49,569 nt of DNA from Methylibium sp. (GTDB lineage: Bacteria; Pseudomonadota; Gammaproteobacteria; Burkholderiales; Burkholderiaceae_C), in assembly GCA_013824165.1 (NCBI GenBank), contig PNNH01000029.1, positions 1 through 49,569 of the forward strand. Direction: 5' to 3'. Position numbers and translations under genes: made by a program. Shown in pieces: positions 35,916 through 44,231 of the stretch (its first letter is position 1; the number at the start of each line of letters is the position of its first letter). Under the pieces are notes generated by a model. That model was not told where the DNA came from. It did no database searches and saw only the letters and a program-made list of their open reading frames with translations.

Positions 35916-36580
35916 GCGAAGAGTTTCAAAAGAGACCAGCCGCGCTCGGCGGCAATCGCCTCCAGCGCGGGTGTCGGATTGGTGGCCACTGGATGGCTGA
36001 CGCGCTCCAGCAGCGGCAGGTCGTTGATCGAGTCACTGTAGAAGCTGATGCGCTCGAAGTCCGACCATTGTCGCCCCAAGCCGGCCAGCCACTGGTCAAC
36101 CCGCGCAATCTTGCCGGCCTGGAAGGACGGAATGCCCTGGATGCCGCCCGTGTATCGGCCCTCGGCGTCGCGCTGCAACTGCACGGCAATCAGGTGTTCG
36201 ACACCAAAGGCTGTGGCAATCGGCTCGGTGACGAACTCATTGGTCGCGGTCACGATGGCCACCAGATCACCCGCGTCGAGCGCCTGCTGCACCAAGGCCT
36301 GCGCGTTCGGCGTCAGCATCGGGCGCATCACGTCCTGCATGAAGCGCTCTCGGGCCACCAGGGCCTCGGCCAGCGGACGCGCACGCCAGACCGAGGTGGC
36401 GAAGTCGATATAGGCGTCCAGATTAAGCACACCGGCCTGGTACTCGGCGAAAAACTCGTCATTGCGGCGCCGCCAGTGCTCGCCATCCGCCCAGCCGATG
36501 TCCACCATGAAGTTGCCAAAGGCATGGTCGGAGTCATGGGCGATCAGCGTGCCATCCAGATCGAATAGGGTCAGATTCAT
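35912..36580 (-). CDS. HAD-superfamily phosphatase (HAD-IB, SerB-like)
   Basis: A 222-residue protein starting MNLTLFDLDGTLIAHDSDHAFG, with the HAD nucleophile DLDGT at residues 7-11. Motif II is IVTATNEFVTEPIA, and motif IV/III reads GKIARVDQWL and FYSDSINDLPLLERVSHPVATNP. The subclass is HAD-IB, which includes phosphoserine and glycerol-1-phosphate phosphatases; the substrate is open. The ATG at 36580 overlaps the hda stop and its own stop overlaps pcnB, so it sits inside a continuous hda-HAD-pcnB-folK chain. Confidence 0.92.
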   Translation of the reverse strand: MNLTLFDLDGTLIAHDSDHAFGNFMVDIGWADGEHWRRRNDEFFAEYQAGVLNLDAYIDFATSVWRARPLAEALVARERFMQDVMRPMLTPNAQALVQQALDAGDLVAIVTATNEFVTEPIATAFGVEHLIAVQLQRDAEGRYTGGIQGIPSFQAGKIARVDQWLAGLGRQWSDFERISFYSDSINDLPLLERVSHPVATNPTPALEAIAAERGWSLLKLFA

Positions 36581-37254
36581 AGGGTGTCGTTTTCTTGATC
36601 GGTCAGCATCTGCCGCAACAGGGGCACAGTGACTGCGCGCTTGTGGGCCAATGCAAATTCGTCGAGCCGGTCCAGCAGGCCCATCAGATGCTTGAGGTCG
36701 CGCGCAAAGCGCGTCAGCAGATAGTCCATCACCTCGTCGGAGAGGAAGATGCCGCGCCGGTCGGCCTCGCGCCTCAAGGCCGCGCGAACCTCGGGCTCCG
36801 CCAATGGCTGCAAACCGAAGGTCGGCCCCCATCCCAGGCGCGTGCGCAGGTCTTCCCTCAGCGCGAGGTCCACAGGAGGCGCCGTTCCGGCAGCAACCAC
36901 GGCCAGTCCCAGCGTCGCGGCCTCGACGAAGAGCTGGAATGCCGCATGCTGTTGCCCGGCATCGAAATCCTGGCAATCGTCCAGCAGCAAGAGACTCGGA
37001 TGCGAAGGCAAATCCCAGGGTAGAGGAGTCTCTGCGGCATACCAACCCACCTGGGCCCCGGCGGCCTGCCATGCGCCTGCCAGCGCCTTCAGCACATGGG
37101 TCTTGCCACAACCTGCAGGGCCCCACAAAAAAACGGGCGGGGCGCCTGGCTTGAGCGTTTGAAGATGCGACAAGGCCGCCGCATTCGCGCCCGGCATGAG
37201 GTTATCGAAGCTGAAGACCGGCTCCGGACCCAGAGAGAGTGGCAGCTGCTTCAA
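36577..37254 (-). CDS. hda: DnaA regulatory inactivator Hda
   Basis: AAA+ protein that, with the beta clamp, stimulates ATP hydrolysis by DnaA to stop re-initiation. The start is a TTG at 37254: GAGGGGG (37261-37267) lies 6 nt upstream and the protein then begins LKQLPLSLG, matching the KQLxLxLG clamp-binding start of Hda. An ATG at 37314 has no such support. It is 225 residues, with FLWGPAGCGKTHVLKAL (Walker A) near residue 43 and LLLLDDCQDFD (Walker B) near residue 88. It heads the hda-HAD-pcnB-folK chain. Confidence 0.92.
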   Translation of the reverse strand: MKQLPLSLGPEPVFSFDNLMPGANAAALSHLQTLKPGAPPVFLWGPAGCGKTHVLKALAGAWQAAGAQVGWYAAETPLPWDLPSHPSLLLLDDCQDFDAGQQHAAFQLFVEAATLGLAVVAAGTAPPVDLALREDLRTRLGWGPTFGLQPLAEPEVRAALRREADRRGIFLSDEVMDYLLTRFARDLKHLMGLLDRLDEFALAHKRAVTVPLLRQMLTDQENDTL

Positions 37255-37362
37255 GCCATACCCCCTCGATGGCGCAATCCCTCCAAGGCGGACTGACGCA
37301 CTGGCACGGGGCAAGGCGGGAGAGCAGACTTCATCGATTTCGGCGGATTCTGGAGCGGCGCG

Positions 37363-37389
37363 ATTCTAAGCGTGGCCAGCACCGTTCAA
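37363..37389 (-). promoter_or_regulatory. Candidate promoter of the hda-HAD-pcnB-folK operon
   Basis: On the minus strand TTGAAC (37384-37389) and TAGAAT (37363-37368) are separated by 15 bp; the alternative ATTGAA gives 16 bp. The spacing is a little short. It overlaps the last bases of the SirB1-family gene. Confidence 0.4.
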
Positions 37390-38252
37390 TGCAGGCCGGG
37401 GGCGCCGCGCGACTTCAGTTCCCGAAGGCGGCGCTGGACCAACTCTCGATCCGTCGCATCGGGACTGCGCTGCAGGTACTGCTGCAGATCGTCAGCTGCA
37501 GCAGCCCAGCAGCCGAGCAGCTCCAGCACTTCGGCGCGATCGCGAAGCTCCTGAACCTCGTCCGGCAAAAGCAGCACCAGCCGCTGCTGCACCGATAAAA
37601 GGTGCAGCAAGTCAGCCTGGCTGCGGTGGATCTCCTTGAGGTTGCGCAGCATGCGGGCCAGGATCTGTCGCGGAGAGACTGAGGCCAGGTAATGATCCAG
37701 CCCGGCCTCACCGCGACCCGCAGCCGTCGGCGATCGGTACGGGGCCAAAGCCTCTTCGAGGGCCACTCGCGACAGCGAGTCGCATGTCAAAGGATCCAGA
37801 ATCACCTCTCCCTGAGGAAGCTTCACCTTGATCAGAAAATGGCCAGGAAAGCCGACACCGCTGGCATTCAGGCCGATCTGTTCCGCCAGCTCCAGATAGA
37901 TCACCGCCAGCGAGATCGGAATGCCGCGCCGACTCGCCAGCACTTGGTGCAGATAGCTATTGCCCGTCGCGTAGAAGTTGTTGACGTTGCCGGCAAAGCC
38001 GAGCTCCGCGCTGAAGAAGCGGTTCAACAGGCGCAGGCGGTGCATCGGCGCCGCATCTTCGGGCAGACGCTGACGCAGGCGGCCAGCCAGGGCATCGACT
38101 TCAGACAGCACAGCCTGAACATCCAGCGAGGGATGCTCGTCGAGCGCGATGGAGGCCGCGGCCTCAAGCAGATTCAGACCGGCATCCTCGGCCACCAAGG
38201 TCGCGAAATGCTCCAGCGCCGTGGGCACATTGACTGACAAAGGCGAACTCAT
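37386..38252 (-). CDS. SirB1-family protein (transglutaminase-like with TPR-like tail)
   Basis: A 288-residue protein from the ATG at 38252. The N-terminal half has the SirB1 block NNFYATGNSYLHQVLASRRGIPISLAVIYLELAEQIGLNASGVGFPGHFLIKV near residues 91-143, a transglutaminase-like region. The C-terminal half is helical (LLHLLSVQQRLVLLLPDEVQELRDRAEVLELLG), TPR-like. The exact role is unknown. It begins 8 bp after the murJ stop (38261) on the same strand, so they are probably co-transcribed. Confidence 0.9.
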   Translation of the reverse strand: MSSPLSVNVPTALEHFATLVAEDAGLNLLEAAASIALDEHPSLDVQAVLSEVDALAGRLRQRLPEDAAPMHRLRLLNRFFSAELGFAGNVNNFYATGNSYLHQVLASRRGIPISLAVIYLELAEQIGLNASGVGFPGHFLIKVKLPQGEVILDPLTCDSLSRVALEEALAPYRSPTAAGRGEAGLDHYLASVSPRQILARMLRNLKEIHRSQADLLHLLSVQQRLVLLLPDEVQELRDRAEVLELLGCWAAAADDLQQYLQRSPDATDRELVQRRLRELKSRGAPGLH

Positions 38253-38260
38253 AGGGCGAC

Positions 38261-39823
38261 TCAGGCGCGACGCGCGAACTGACGCAAATCGACCCGGAGC
38301 AGCCAGAGTGCGCCAAAGTACAGCAGTGCCGAACCCAACAGGCTTGCAGCCATCAGGGCAGCGCGCAGCCATCCTTGCTGCCCGAGACCGACCCAGTCGA
38401 TCCGAAAGGCCAGCTGGTACTGGAGCGCGCCCATCAGGGCCGTCGCGATGACCACGCGCGCCGCGAAGGGCAGCCAGCCCGGCGCCGGGCTATAGCTCCC
38501 GAGGCGCCGCAGCCCGATCAAGAGCCAGACGGCATTGATCATGGCCCCGAGACCGATCGACAAAGCCAGTCCGGCAACACCCAGCCAGGGAACCAGCAAG
38601 GCATTCATGATTTGGGTGAGGACCAACACGACCAGAGCAATCCGCACCGGAGTCCGGGTGTCAAAGCGGGCGAAGAAGCCCGGTGCCAGCACCTTGATGC
38701 CGACCAGCCCCAGCAAGCCCACGCCGTAGCCCATCACCGCCAGCGAGGTCTGGGTCACATCGGCCGGGCGAAAGGCACCGTAGTGGTAGAGCACCGCCAC
38801 CATCGGCTCGGCGAAGAGCAGCAGCGCCACCGAGCACGGCAAGGCGAGCAGAAGCACCATGCGCAGACCCCAGTCGAGCAAGGCGGAGTAGGTTTGCGCC
38901 TCGCCCCTGGCCTGCGCTGCCGCGAGTTGGGGCGTCAGCACCACGCCCAGAGCCACGCCCAGCAAAGCCGTCGGAAACTCCATCAGCCGATCGGCGTAGG
39001 TCAGCCAGGATGCCGCCCCCTCGCCCACAAAGATCGCGATCTGGGTGTTGATGACCAGGGACAACTGGGCCACACCGACACCCAGCAACGCCGGCCCCAT
39101 AGCCATCAGCATCTGACGCACGCCCGGATGCTGCCAAGAGCGCTTCAGAGAGCCCGGCTTGAGCCCGATGCGCGGGAGCATCCCGACGCGCAGCAGCGCC
39201 GGAATCTGAACCAGCAACTGCAGCACGCCCCCCAGCATCACGCCGATCGCCAGCGCATAGATGGGCCTCAACCCGTAGGCCTCCAGGCGCGGCGCCAACA
39301 ACCATGCCGCAGCGATCACCGACAGGTTCAGCAGCACAGGGGTTGCCGCGGGCAGCAGAAATCGCTTCCAGGTATTCAGAATCCCGGCCGCAAGCGCCAC
39401 CAAGGACATGCAGCCGATGTAGGGAAACATCCAGCGGGTCATGACGATGGCCGCCTCGCGCCCCTGGGTCGGCAGCCCAGCGCCAAGCACCCACACCAGC
39501 AAGGGCGCGCCCAGCACGCCTAGAACACAGGTCAGCAACAACACCCAGACCAGCACGGTGGCGACCGCATCGACCAGGCTGCGCGTGGCGTCGTCGCCCT
39601 CGCGCGCACGGGTCGCAGCAAGCAGCGGCACGAAGGCCTGTGAGAATGCCCCCTCGGCAAACAGGCGGCGCAGCATGTTCGGGATGCGAAACGCGACCTG
39701 AAAGGCGTCGGTCATGGTGCTGGCCCCGAAGGCCGTGGCGATCATCTGCTCGCGCACCAGGCCTGTCACGCGCGAGGCCAAGGTCATGACCGAAATCAGT
39801 GAGGCGGATCGCAGCAGGTTCAT
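38261..39823 (-). CDS. murJ: Lipid II flippase MurJ
   Basis: Flips lipid II across the inner membrane for peptidoglycan synthesis. The protein has 520 residues and about 14 membrane segments. Family signatures: NLLRSASLISVMTLASRVTGLVREQMIATAFGAS at the N-terminus, FQVAFRIPNMLRRLFAEGAFSQAFVPLLA near residues 41-69, and the central RLMEFPTALLGVALGVVLTPQLA near 270-292. It is divergent from rpsT. CATAAT lies on the minus strand about 30 bp before the ATG and may be its -10. Confidence 0.97.
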   Translation of the reverse strand: MNLLRSASLISVMTLASRVTGLVREQMIATAFGASTMTDAFQVAFRIPNMLRRLFAEGAFSQAFVPLLAATRAREGDDATRSLVDAVATVLVWVLLLTCVLGVLGAPLLVWVLGAGLPTQGREAAIVMTRWMFPYIGCMSLVALAAGILNTWKRFLLPAATPVLLNLSVIAAAWLLAPRLEAYGLRPIYALAIGVMLGGVLQLLVQIPALLRVGMLPRIGLKPGSLKRSWQHPGVRQMLMAMGPALLGVGVAQLSLVINTQIAIFVGEGAASWLTYADRLMEFPTALLGVALGVVLTPQLAAAQARGEAQTYSALLDWGLRMVLLLALPCSVALLLFAEPMVAVLYHYGAFRPADVTQTSLAVMGYGVGLLGLVGIKVLAPGFFARFDTRTPVRIALVVLVLTQIMNALLVPWLGVAGLALSIGLGAMINAVWLLIGLRRLGSYSPAPGWLPFAARVVIATALMGALQYQLAFRIDWVGLGQQGWLRAALMAASLLGSALLYFGALWLLRVDLRQFARRA

Positions 39824-39921
39824 GAGGTGGTCGGCAGGCTTGGGCCGGCGGATTATGCGTGCTCGCCATGCTGCGCAACCCGGCGCTGACCGCAGTTGGA
39901 AGCTCGTGTCATGCTGGCACT

Positions 39922-39951
39922 TTGCTTAGATGGTCACAGAAGTGCTACACT
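39922..39951 (+). promoter_or_regulatory. Candidate rpsT promoter
   Basis: TTGCTT (39922-39927) and TACACT (39946-39951) are 18 bp apart, with TGC directly before the -10 giving an extended form. Transcription would start near 39958, leaving a leader of about 28 nt. Confidence 0.6.
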
Positions 39952-39985
39952 CGCGGTCTTTGCACCATCTGGGTAGACACACAAC

Positions 39986-40282
39986 ATGGCAAGCTCTTCC
40001 AAAGCCAAGAAGAAGACCGTCCGTTTGGCATCGGGCCGCAAGCGCGCCCGCCAGGACGTCAAACTGAACGCCGCCAATACGGCGCTGCGCTCGAAATTCC
40101 GCACGGTCGTCAAGAACGTGCAAAAGGCAGTGGTTGCCGGCGACAAAGCCAAGGCTGCTGACCTGTTCAAGACCGCCCAGGCCGTGATCGACTCGGTCGC
40201 CGACAAGGGCATCTTCCACAAGAACAAGGCTGCTCGCCACAAGAGCCGTCTGTCGGCCAAGATCAAGGCCCTGGCCGCCTGA
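39986..40282 (+). CDS. rpsT: 30S ribosomal protein S20
   Basis: A 98-residue, Lys/Arg/Ala-rich 16S-rRNA-binding protein. The start [20 protein letters not shown] is the form I associate with Burkholderiales S20, unlike the E. coli MANIKSAKKR form. The C-terminal part [26 protein letters not shown] is the conserved family end. A clear terminator follows. Confidence 0.97.
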   Translation: MASSSKAKKKTVRLASGRKRARQDVKLNAANTALRSKFRTVVKNVQKAVVAGDKAKAADLFKTAQAVIDSVADKGIFHKNKAARHKSRLSAKIKALAA

Positions 40283-40303
40283 TAGCCCAGTCTGGTGCAA
40301 AGC

Positions 40304-40328
40304 AAAGGCCCGCTTCGGCGGGCCTTTT
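40304..40328 (+). terminator. Intrinsic terminator of rpsT
   Basis: AAAGGCCCGC (40304-40313), a TTCG loop and GCGGGCCTTT (40318-40327) form a perfect 10-bp stem ending in a T run. The A-rich front makes it likely to work for the opposite strand as well. Confidence 0.9.
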
Positions 40329-40404
40329 GCATTGCTAAGCCAGCATCGCTGAGCCCCCGCCACCCTGCCCGGCCCTTTTGAGCGCCGGGCGATCACGCTC
40401 CGAC

Positions 40405-41220
40405 TCAGTCCAGCCGTTTGGCCACTGGAGTTGCTGCATGCATCTCGCGCGTGCGCAACCACTCGGAGACGGCGCGAGCCACCCAGGGCGGATCATCAAG
40501 CGGCAGATCATGCCCTGCCTCCGTGTGCAGGCGCAGTGGCACCCCCCAGGCGCGACTCAAGGCCTGGGAGCACTGCCAGTCGACCAACGCATCCGCACGA
40601 CTGCACAGCAGCAGCATCGGCACCCCTGGTCGCAAGCGGCTCGCTCGGTAGCGCATCGCAGCCAGCAACTGGCGCATGCTGTTGCGCACCCCGACCGGAT
40701 GCCGACGCTGAAGATCAACCCAGCTGTCAATCACCGAGTCCCGCTCCACGGTCATCCTTGAGGTCAAGGCCAAAACCCGCGCCTCACGCCAGCGCGCACT
40801 CAGACGCACCAGCCCGGTCGCGAGCAGTTTCCAGTAGGTTGGAGGCCGTGTGCGGCGGTAAAACGGACTGTAGGGACGCAGACTGGTGTTGATCAGCACC
40901 GATCCACTGATTTCTTCCGGAAAGCGCTGGGCCCAGTCACAAGCCACCATCGCCCCCAAAGACATGGCTAGCAGATGGTAGGGCCCCGATTTGCCGCGTC
41001 GGGCAAGCTCCTCCCGGCACGCATCCACTATTTCCGGCACACGGCTTGGGCTGGTTTGCTTGAACAGAGGCCCATTGCCGGGCAGATCCAGCAGCACCAA
41101 GTCGACACCCGGCTGCTGAGCGGCAATCTCGCGCCGAAAGACGTCCGGAAAATCACCCCAATGCTCACACGCGCGGGTCAAACCACGCAGCAAGACCCAT
41201 GTGGCGCGCTCAACACCCAT
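40405..41220 (-). CDS. Alpha/beta hydrolase
   Basis: A 271-residue protein from the ATG at 41220; a GTG at 41235 in the same frame is an alternative. The nucleophile elbow is HLLAMSLGAMVACDWA (A-M-S-L-G in place of GxSxG), LLLCSRADALVDWQCSQAL is the acid region and EAGHDLPLDDPPWVA carries the catalytic His. The opening WVLLRGLTRACEHWGDF is the usual first strand with its oxyanion loop. No pathway is apparent. It is transcribed toward rpsT. Confidence 0.9.
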   Translation of the reverse strand: MGVERATWVLLRGLTRACEHWGDFPDVFRREIAAQQPGVDLVLLDLPGNGPLFKQTSPSRVPEIVDACREELARRGKSGPYHLLAMSLGAMVACDWAQRFPEEISGSVLINTSLRPYSPFYRRTRPPTYWKLLATGLVRLSARWREARVLALTSRMTVERDSVIDSWVDLQRRHPVGVRNSMRQLLAAMRYRASRLRPGVPMLLLCSRADALVDWQCSQALSRAWGVPLRLHTEAGHDLPLDDPPWVARAVSEWLRTREMHAATPVAKRLD

Positions 41221-41488
41221 GACCGAACGCTCCACAAGCCCCGTGGAGCCTCAACAAGCCGCCATGAAGCACCGAACCGGTTACCAGCAAGCCAAGCGGG
41301 CGATCGCGCTTCATTCAGAAACCCAGGAAGTTCTTTGGTTAAACGGCCGGAAGCGCAACCCCGAGCGCGTCAGGGTGATCGCAAACAAGTCAGTTGCCGT
41401 GTTTTATCAACTGATGCTGACAATCGCAAGCGCCAGTGGCCCGAAGGCGACGCTCGTCACCTGATCTGGTGTCAGCACGGCAACTCGT

Positions 41489-41818
41489 TCACGGCTTGGT
41501 CGATCCCTCAGGCAGCAGACAAGCCTCCGCCACCTGGAGATTGTTGTCGCGGGCGAAGTTCATGACGAAATCCCAAGCCATGGGCTCCAGGCTCTTGAGC
41601 GCTTCGTTCACGATCACGCATTTAACCCCATTGATGACGCGAGGAACGCAATAGGGCGAATAGCCAATATGCGCTCCGGGCCCTGCCCTCACGCCCCCAG
41701 GACGGAAGGAGGACATGGCGCCCGCCAGCCGCTCGGCCCAGTCGCTGGGACGAAACGTGCGTCCTTCCAGGGTAAGGCCCTGAATGAACACTTCGCGCGG
41801 TTTGGGGGACAAGCTCAT
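41489..41818 (-). CDS. DUF3579 family protein
   Basis: A 109-residue soluble protein from the ATG at 41818. EVFIQGLTLEGRTFRPSDWAERLAGAMSSF near residues 9-38, IGYSPYCVPRVINGVKCVIVNEALKSLEPMAWDFVMNFARDNNLQVAEA near 51-99, fit DUF3579. The family often lies next to argD-argF in Burkholderiales, as it does here. Function unknown. It is divergent from argD with 238 bp between starts. Confidence 0.9.
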   Translation of the reverse strand: MSLSPKPREVFIQGLTLEGRTFRPSDWAERLAGAMSSFRPGGVRAGPGAHIGYSPYCVPRVINGVKCVIVNEALKSLEPMAWDFVMNFARDNNLQVAEACLLPEGSTKP

Positions 41819-42056
41819 ACGGTCAAGACGGGTTCAGTCCAGAGGTGCAGATCAAGCACCGACACACGCCAAAGGGTGGCTGGCGCGGTCGCTATTGTGC
41901 CTCGGTTGTGTTGCGCCGCAGCACGCGCTCGAGACGCGATGGGCGCGATACGGCGGCATTGTTGGCAGCGGCGCCGGCTTGATCGGGGGTCGACCCTTAG
42001 AATCAAAAGTCGCCGGACTGAGCTCAGCCCGGTTCACCCCTAGATCTGGAGAGTTG

Positions 42057-43262
42057 ATGAACGCGCCTGTTCTGCCGTCCGAGCCGCACGTGATGCACAC
42101 CTATGGCCGCTTGCCCGTCGCTTTGTCGCATGGGCAGGGCTGCTGGGTCTGGGACGTCAACGGCCGACGATACCTGGATGGGTTGGGCGGCATCGCGGTC
42201 AACACGCTGGGCCACGCCCATGCCAAGCTGGTGCCGGCGCTGCAGGAGCAGATCGCCAAGCTGATCCACACCAGCAACTACTTCCACGTGCCGCTGCAGG
42301 AGACGCTGGCCGCCAAGCTCTGCGAGTTGTCGGGGCTGACGAACGTCTTCTTCTGCAACAGCGGCCTGGAAGCCAATGAGGCCGCGCTGAAGATCGCCCG
42401 CAAGTACGGCAACGACCGCGGCATCACGCCGCCCGAGGTGTTGGTTTTCGAGGGTGCCTTCCACGGCCGTTCGATCGCCACGCTTTCGGCCACCGCCAAC
42501 CCGAAGATCCATGCCGGCTTCGGCCCCCTGGTACCGGGCTTTGTGCGTGTACCGCTGAACGACATCGGCGCGGTCGAAGCCGCGCTGAAAGCGCACCCCA
42601 ATATCACCGCAGTCTTCCTGGAAACCATCCAGGGCGAAGGCGGCGTGAACCCGGCACGCATCGAGTTCCTCCAGGCGCTGCGCCGTGTCTGTGATGAACA
42701 CGATCTGCTGCTGATGCTGGACGAGGTGCAGTGCGGCATCGGCCGCACCGGCAAGTGGTTTGCGCATCAGTGGGCCGGCATCCTGCCCGATGTGATGCCG
42801 CTGGCCAAGGGCCTGGGCTCAGGCGTGCCCGTTGGCGCCGTGGTCTGCGGCCCGCGCGCGGCCAAGATCCTGCAGCCGGGCAACCACGGCACCACCTTTG
42901 GCGGCAACCCGCTGGCCATGCGTGCGGGCGTTGAAACGCTGCGCATCATGGAAGAAGAAGGCCTGCTGGCCAACGCTGCCAAGGTCGGCGCGGCACTGAA
43001 GGCGGGCCTGGAGCGCGAGTTCGCCGGCATGCCCGGCGTGGTCGAAGTCCGTGGCCAGGGCCTGATGCTGGGCATCGAGCTCGACCGACCCTGCGGCGCC
43101 CTGCTCGGCCAGGCGCTGGAAGCCGGCCTGCTGATGAGCGTCACCTCCGACAAGGTAATCCGTCTGGTGCCGGCGCTGATCCTCAGCGAAGCCGAAGCGG
43201 CGCAGATCGTGGCCATCCTCGCGCCGCTGGTCAAGGCCTTTCTGTCTCAACCAGCGCCATGA
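42057..43262 (+). CDS. argD: Acetylornithine transaminase
   Basis: PLP enzyme that makes N-acetylornithine in arginine synthesis. From the ATG at 42057, with GGAGAG 5 nt upstream, the protein is 401 residues. Signatures: VWDVNGRRYLDGLGGIAVNTLGHAH, FFCNSGLEANEAALKIARKYG, VFEGAFHGRSIATLSAT, LLMLDEVQCGIGRTGKWFAHQ, and the PLP lysine in PLAKGLGSGVPVGAVV. Class-III aminotransferase. A longer in-frame reading to 41784 is not supported. argF overlaps its stop. Confidence 0.95.
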   Translation: MNAPVLPSEPHVMHTYGRLPVALSHGQGCWVWDVNGRRYLDGLGGIAVNTLGHAHAKLVPALQEQIAKLIHTSNYFHVPLQETLAAKLCELSGLTNVFFCNSGLEANEAALKIARKYGNDRGITPPEVLVFEGAFHGRSIATLSATANPKIHAGFGPLVPGFVRVPLNDIGAVEAALKAHPNITAVFLETIQGEGGVNPARIEFLQALRRVCDEHDLLLMLDEVQCGIGRTGKWFAHQWAGILPDVMPLAKGLGSGVPVGAVVCGPRAAKILQPGNHGTTFGGNPLAMRAGVETLRIMEEEGLLANAAKVGAALKAGLEREFAGMPGVVEVRGQGLMLGIELDRPCGALLGQALEAGLLMSVTSDKVIRLVPALILSEAEAAQIVAILAPLVKAFLSQPAP

Positions 43263-44221
43263 AGCCCGGAGACAGCCTGATGCGCCACTACCTGCAGTTC
43301 AAGGACTTCCGCGCCGAGGAGTACGCCTACCTGTTCGAGCGCGCGTCCATCATCAAGCGCCGTTTCAAGAACTACGAGCGCTACCAGCCACTGGCCGATC
43401 GCACGCTGGCGATGATCTTCGAGAAGGCCAGCACCCGTACCCGCGTGTCCTTCGAGGCCGGCATGTACCAGATGGGCGGCTCGGTGGTGCACCTGACCAC
43501 CGGCGACAGCCAGCTGGGCCGTGCTGAGCCCATCGAGGACAGCGCGCGCGTGATCAGCCGCATGGTCGACCTGGTGATGATCCGCACCTTCGAGCAGACC
43601 AAGATCGAGCGCTTCGCAGCGCACTCGCGCGTGCCGGTGATCAACGGCCTGACCAACGAGTACCACCCCTGCCAGATCCTGGCCGACCTGTTCACCTTCA
43701 TCGAACAGCGCGGCATGGATCGGCGTGGCGTGATCGACCTGGACTGCCTGAAGGGCCGCGTGGTCGCCTGGGTCGGCGATGGGAACAATATGGCCAACAC
43801 TTGGCTGCAGGCGGCCGAGATCCTCGGCTTCACCGTGCATGTCAGCACGCCCAGCGGCTACGAGATCGACCCGGCCGTGGCAGGCATCAAGAACGCCAGC
43901 TGCTACAAGGTCTTCAAGGATCCGCTGGAAGCCTGCCGCGGCGCCGACCTCGTCACCACGGACGTCTGGACCAGCATGGGCTACGAAGCCGAGAACGAGG
44001 CGCGCCGCACCGCCTTCGCAGACTGGTGCGTGGATGCCGAGATGATGGCCGTGGCCAAGCCCGATGCGCTCTTCATGCACTGCCTGCCGGCGCACCGCGG
44101 CGAGGAGGTCAGTGCCGAGGTGATCGACGGGCCGCAGTCGGCCGTCTGGGACGAGGCCGAAAACCGCATGCATGTGCAGAAGGCACTGATGGAGTACCTG
44201 CTGCTCGGCAGGATCGGCTGA
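43259..44221 (+). CDS. argF: Ornithine carbamoyltransferase
   Basis: Joins ornithine and carbamoyl phosphate to citrulline. It is 320 residues from the ATG at 43259, which overlaps the argD stop (ATGA); a second ATG at 43280 (MRHYLQFKDF) has GGAGA about 6 nt upstream and may be the true start (313 residues). Carbamoyl-phosphate-binding STRTR lies at residues 58-62, EYHPCQILADL near 144-154, and MHCLPAHRGEEV near 279-290. argD and argF form an operon. Confidence 0.97.
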   Translation: MKPGDSLMRHYLQFKDFRAEEYAYLFERASIIKRRFKNYERYQPLADRTLAMIFEKASTRTRVSFEAGMYQMGGSVVHLTTGDSQLGRAEPIEDSARVISRMVDLVMIRTFEQTKIERFAAHSRVPVINGLTNEYHPCQILADLFTFIEQRGMDRRGVIDLDCLKGRVVAWVGDGNNMANTWLQAAEILGFTVHVSTPSGYEIDPAVAGIKNASCYKVFKDPLEACRGADLVTTDVWTSMGYEAENEARRTAFADWCVDAEMMAVAKPDALFMHCLPAHRGEEVSAEVIDGPQSAVWDEAENRMHVQKALMEYLLLGRIG

Positions 44222-44231
44222 TCGGCTCGCG

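Noticed and set aside
41201-41464. Possible small plus-strand gene (MKHRTGYQQAKRAIALHSE...)
   Set aside because: It partly overlaps the start of the alpha/beta hydrolase on the other strand, lacks a ribosome-binding site and matches no family. The 268-bp gap 41221-41488 is left as non-coding.
41979-42003. TTGATC / TAGAAT pair as argD promoter
   Set aside because: The spacing is only 13 bp, too short for a normal sigma-70 promoter.
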